A stretch of 64,000 bases of DNA, from positions 1-64,000 of the forward strand of contig NZ_JBHUJX010000004.1 of assembly GCF_042683745.1 (NCBI RefSeq), read 5' to 3'. This stretch comes from Pseudoneobacillus sp042683745 (GTDB lineage Bacteria > Bacillota > Bacilli > Bacillales > Cytobacillaceae). The first letter of the stretch is position 1. Each line of letters begins with the position of its first letter. The notes under the pieces were generated by a model, which was not told where the DNA came from, did not search any database, and worked only from the letters and a program-made list of their open reading frames with translations. The position numbers were made by a program, and so were the translations under genes. Shown here piece by piece: positions 63,470-64,000 of this stretch.

Positions 63470-64000
63470 TTGTTACACCTTCTTTTTTGTCAGCGTATTC
63501 TTTTAGCTCAAGAGGAAAAATATCTTTTTCAAGCTGAATAAAAGAGATATCCCTCCATTTACCTTGCGTATCAATAGATAATTCATCTGCTTTTATATTT
63601 TGGTCATAAGTACATTGGTCGAGTTCAGCAGTCATTTTAAAATAGATCCATTTCCCCGATGTTTTAAAAGCAAAATATCGATCATGTGGCCAAGTTTTTC
63701 TATCCTCACCATATACGTTATAGAATAAATCTAACGAAATGTTGGAATTCCCTAAATCTATGTAATCAGTCGTTACAACAGAAATATCTTCAACTCCGTA
63801 ATAAGAAAACGCCTCAGCAAATAAACTAAATTTCTTTATTTGATAAAAGTTACTTAAATATTTGCTAGAAAACACCAACTTTTCTGGTTTCTCTGAACCA
63901 ATTAGCATCTTTACTATTTCTTTCATTGAATATTGCTCTCCAACCCCCACATGTTTGCTATTAATGATAAACTCATTCCCTTTTGGAGGATGAAGATCAA
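63459..64000 (-). CDS. hypothetical protein, C-terminal part (runs off window)
   Basis: The frame stays open to the right edge and reads DLHPPKGNEFIINSKHVGVG in front of the GTG at 63950, so the true start lies beyond 64000. The visible ~180 residues are mixed alpha/beta with many aromatics (WPHDRYFAFKTSGKWIYFKM). No motif was recognised. It overlaps the PLD-like gene by 11 nt, so it belongs to the same operon. In related DUF2997/DUF1257 operons the upstream gene is often an AAA+ ATPase; that cannot be tested here. Confidence 0.6.
   Translation of the reverse strand, partial: DLHPPKGNEFIINSKHVGVGEQYSMKEIVKMLIGSEKPEKLVFSSKYLSNFYQIKKFSLFAEAFSYYGVEDISVVTTDYIDLGNSNISLDLFYNVYGEDRKTWPHDRYFAFKTSGKWIYFKMTAELDQCTYDQNIKADELSIDTQGKWRDISFIQLEKDIFPLELKEYADKKEGVTSAN

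Noticed and set aside
1..64000. CRISPR arrays and tRNA genes
   Set aside because: No regularly spaced direct repeats with unique spacers and no tRNA-like cloverleaf with the T-loop signature were noticed on either strand.

Overview
The window is chromosomal DNA from a Gram-positive, spore-forming bacterium of the Bacillaceae. The 5' end of a 16S rRNA gene sits at the left edge. The order moxR-DUF58-transglutaminase-guaA-pbuG matches yeaC-yeaD-yebA-guaA-pbuG of Bacillus subtilis. Strong AGGAGG-type ribosome sites, perfect Spo0A boxes and purine and c-di-GMP riboswitches agree with this. Most genes lie on the minus strand, co-oriented with the rRNA operon.

Layout. (1) 1-10.6 kb, core: 16S start with tandem promoters, ptsG, pbuG and guaA (each behind a guanine-class riboswitch with a terminator), then the transglutaminase/DUF58/MoxR operon. 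(2) 10.8-27 kb: a Tad/Flp type IV pilus-like locus (CpaB, CpaE, CpaF, TadB, TadC, Flp pilin, VWA lipoprotein, TadE-like pseudopilins). Woven into it are several polytopic membrane proteins, a secreted lipase and a secreted Gly-rich repeat protein; the last two share an N-terminal P-G-K repeat. No prepilin peptidase is present in the window. (3) 27.4-46.8 kb: small Spo0A-box genes, a GH25 lysozyme, a PLP decarboxylase, a STAS/GNAT/chemoreceptor operon, a VanX-like dipeptidase, copC/copD, cadC-cadA and a CheY-like protein. Three transcripts here carry c-di-GMP-I riboswitches, and two of those also carry Spo0A boxes over the promoter. cadA has an in-frame UGA exactly at a metal-binding cysteine codon. 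(4) 46.8-64 kb, accessory island: phage replication remnants, then modules separated by three related att-like repeats whose core resembles the 3' end of groEL.

The island holds two unusual operons. The first (51.4-56.2 kb) combines an ATP-grasp ligase, a FolC/Mur-type ligase, an N-formylglutamate amidohydrolase-like hydrolase, a membrane protein and an HTH regulator, with a 55-aa membrane peptide divergently encoded. The second (57-64 kb) combines a DUF2997 protein, a DUF1257-type protein split by a coiled coil, a radical-SAM activase-like protein, a long coiled-coil protein with a degenerate phospholipase-D fold, and an adjoining pair of a divergent ribonucleotide-reductase-like enzyme and a thymidylate-kinase-like protein. 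It is the best candidate here for an undescribed conflict/defence system and it runs off the right edge. Functions given for the island genes are inferences from motifs and context.
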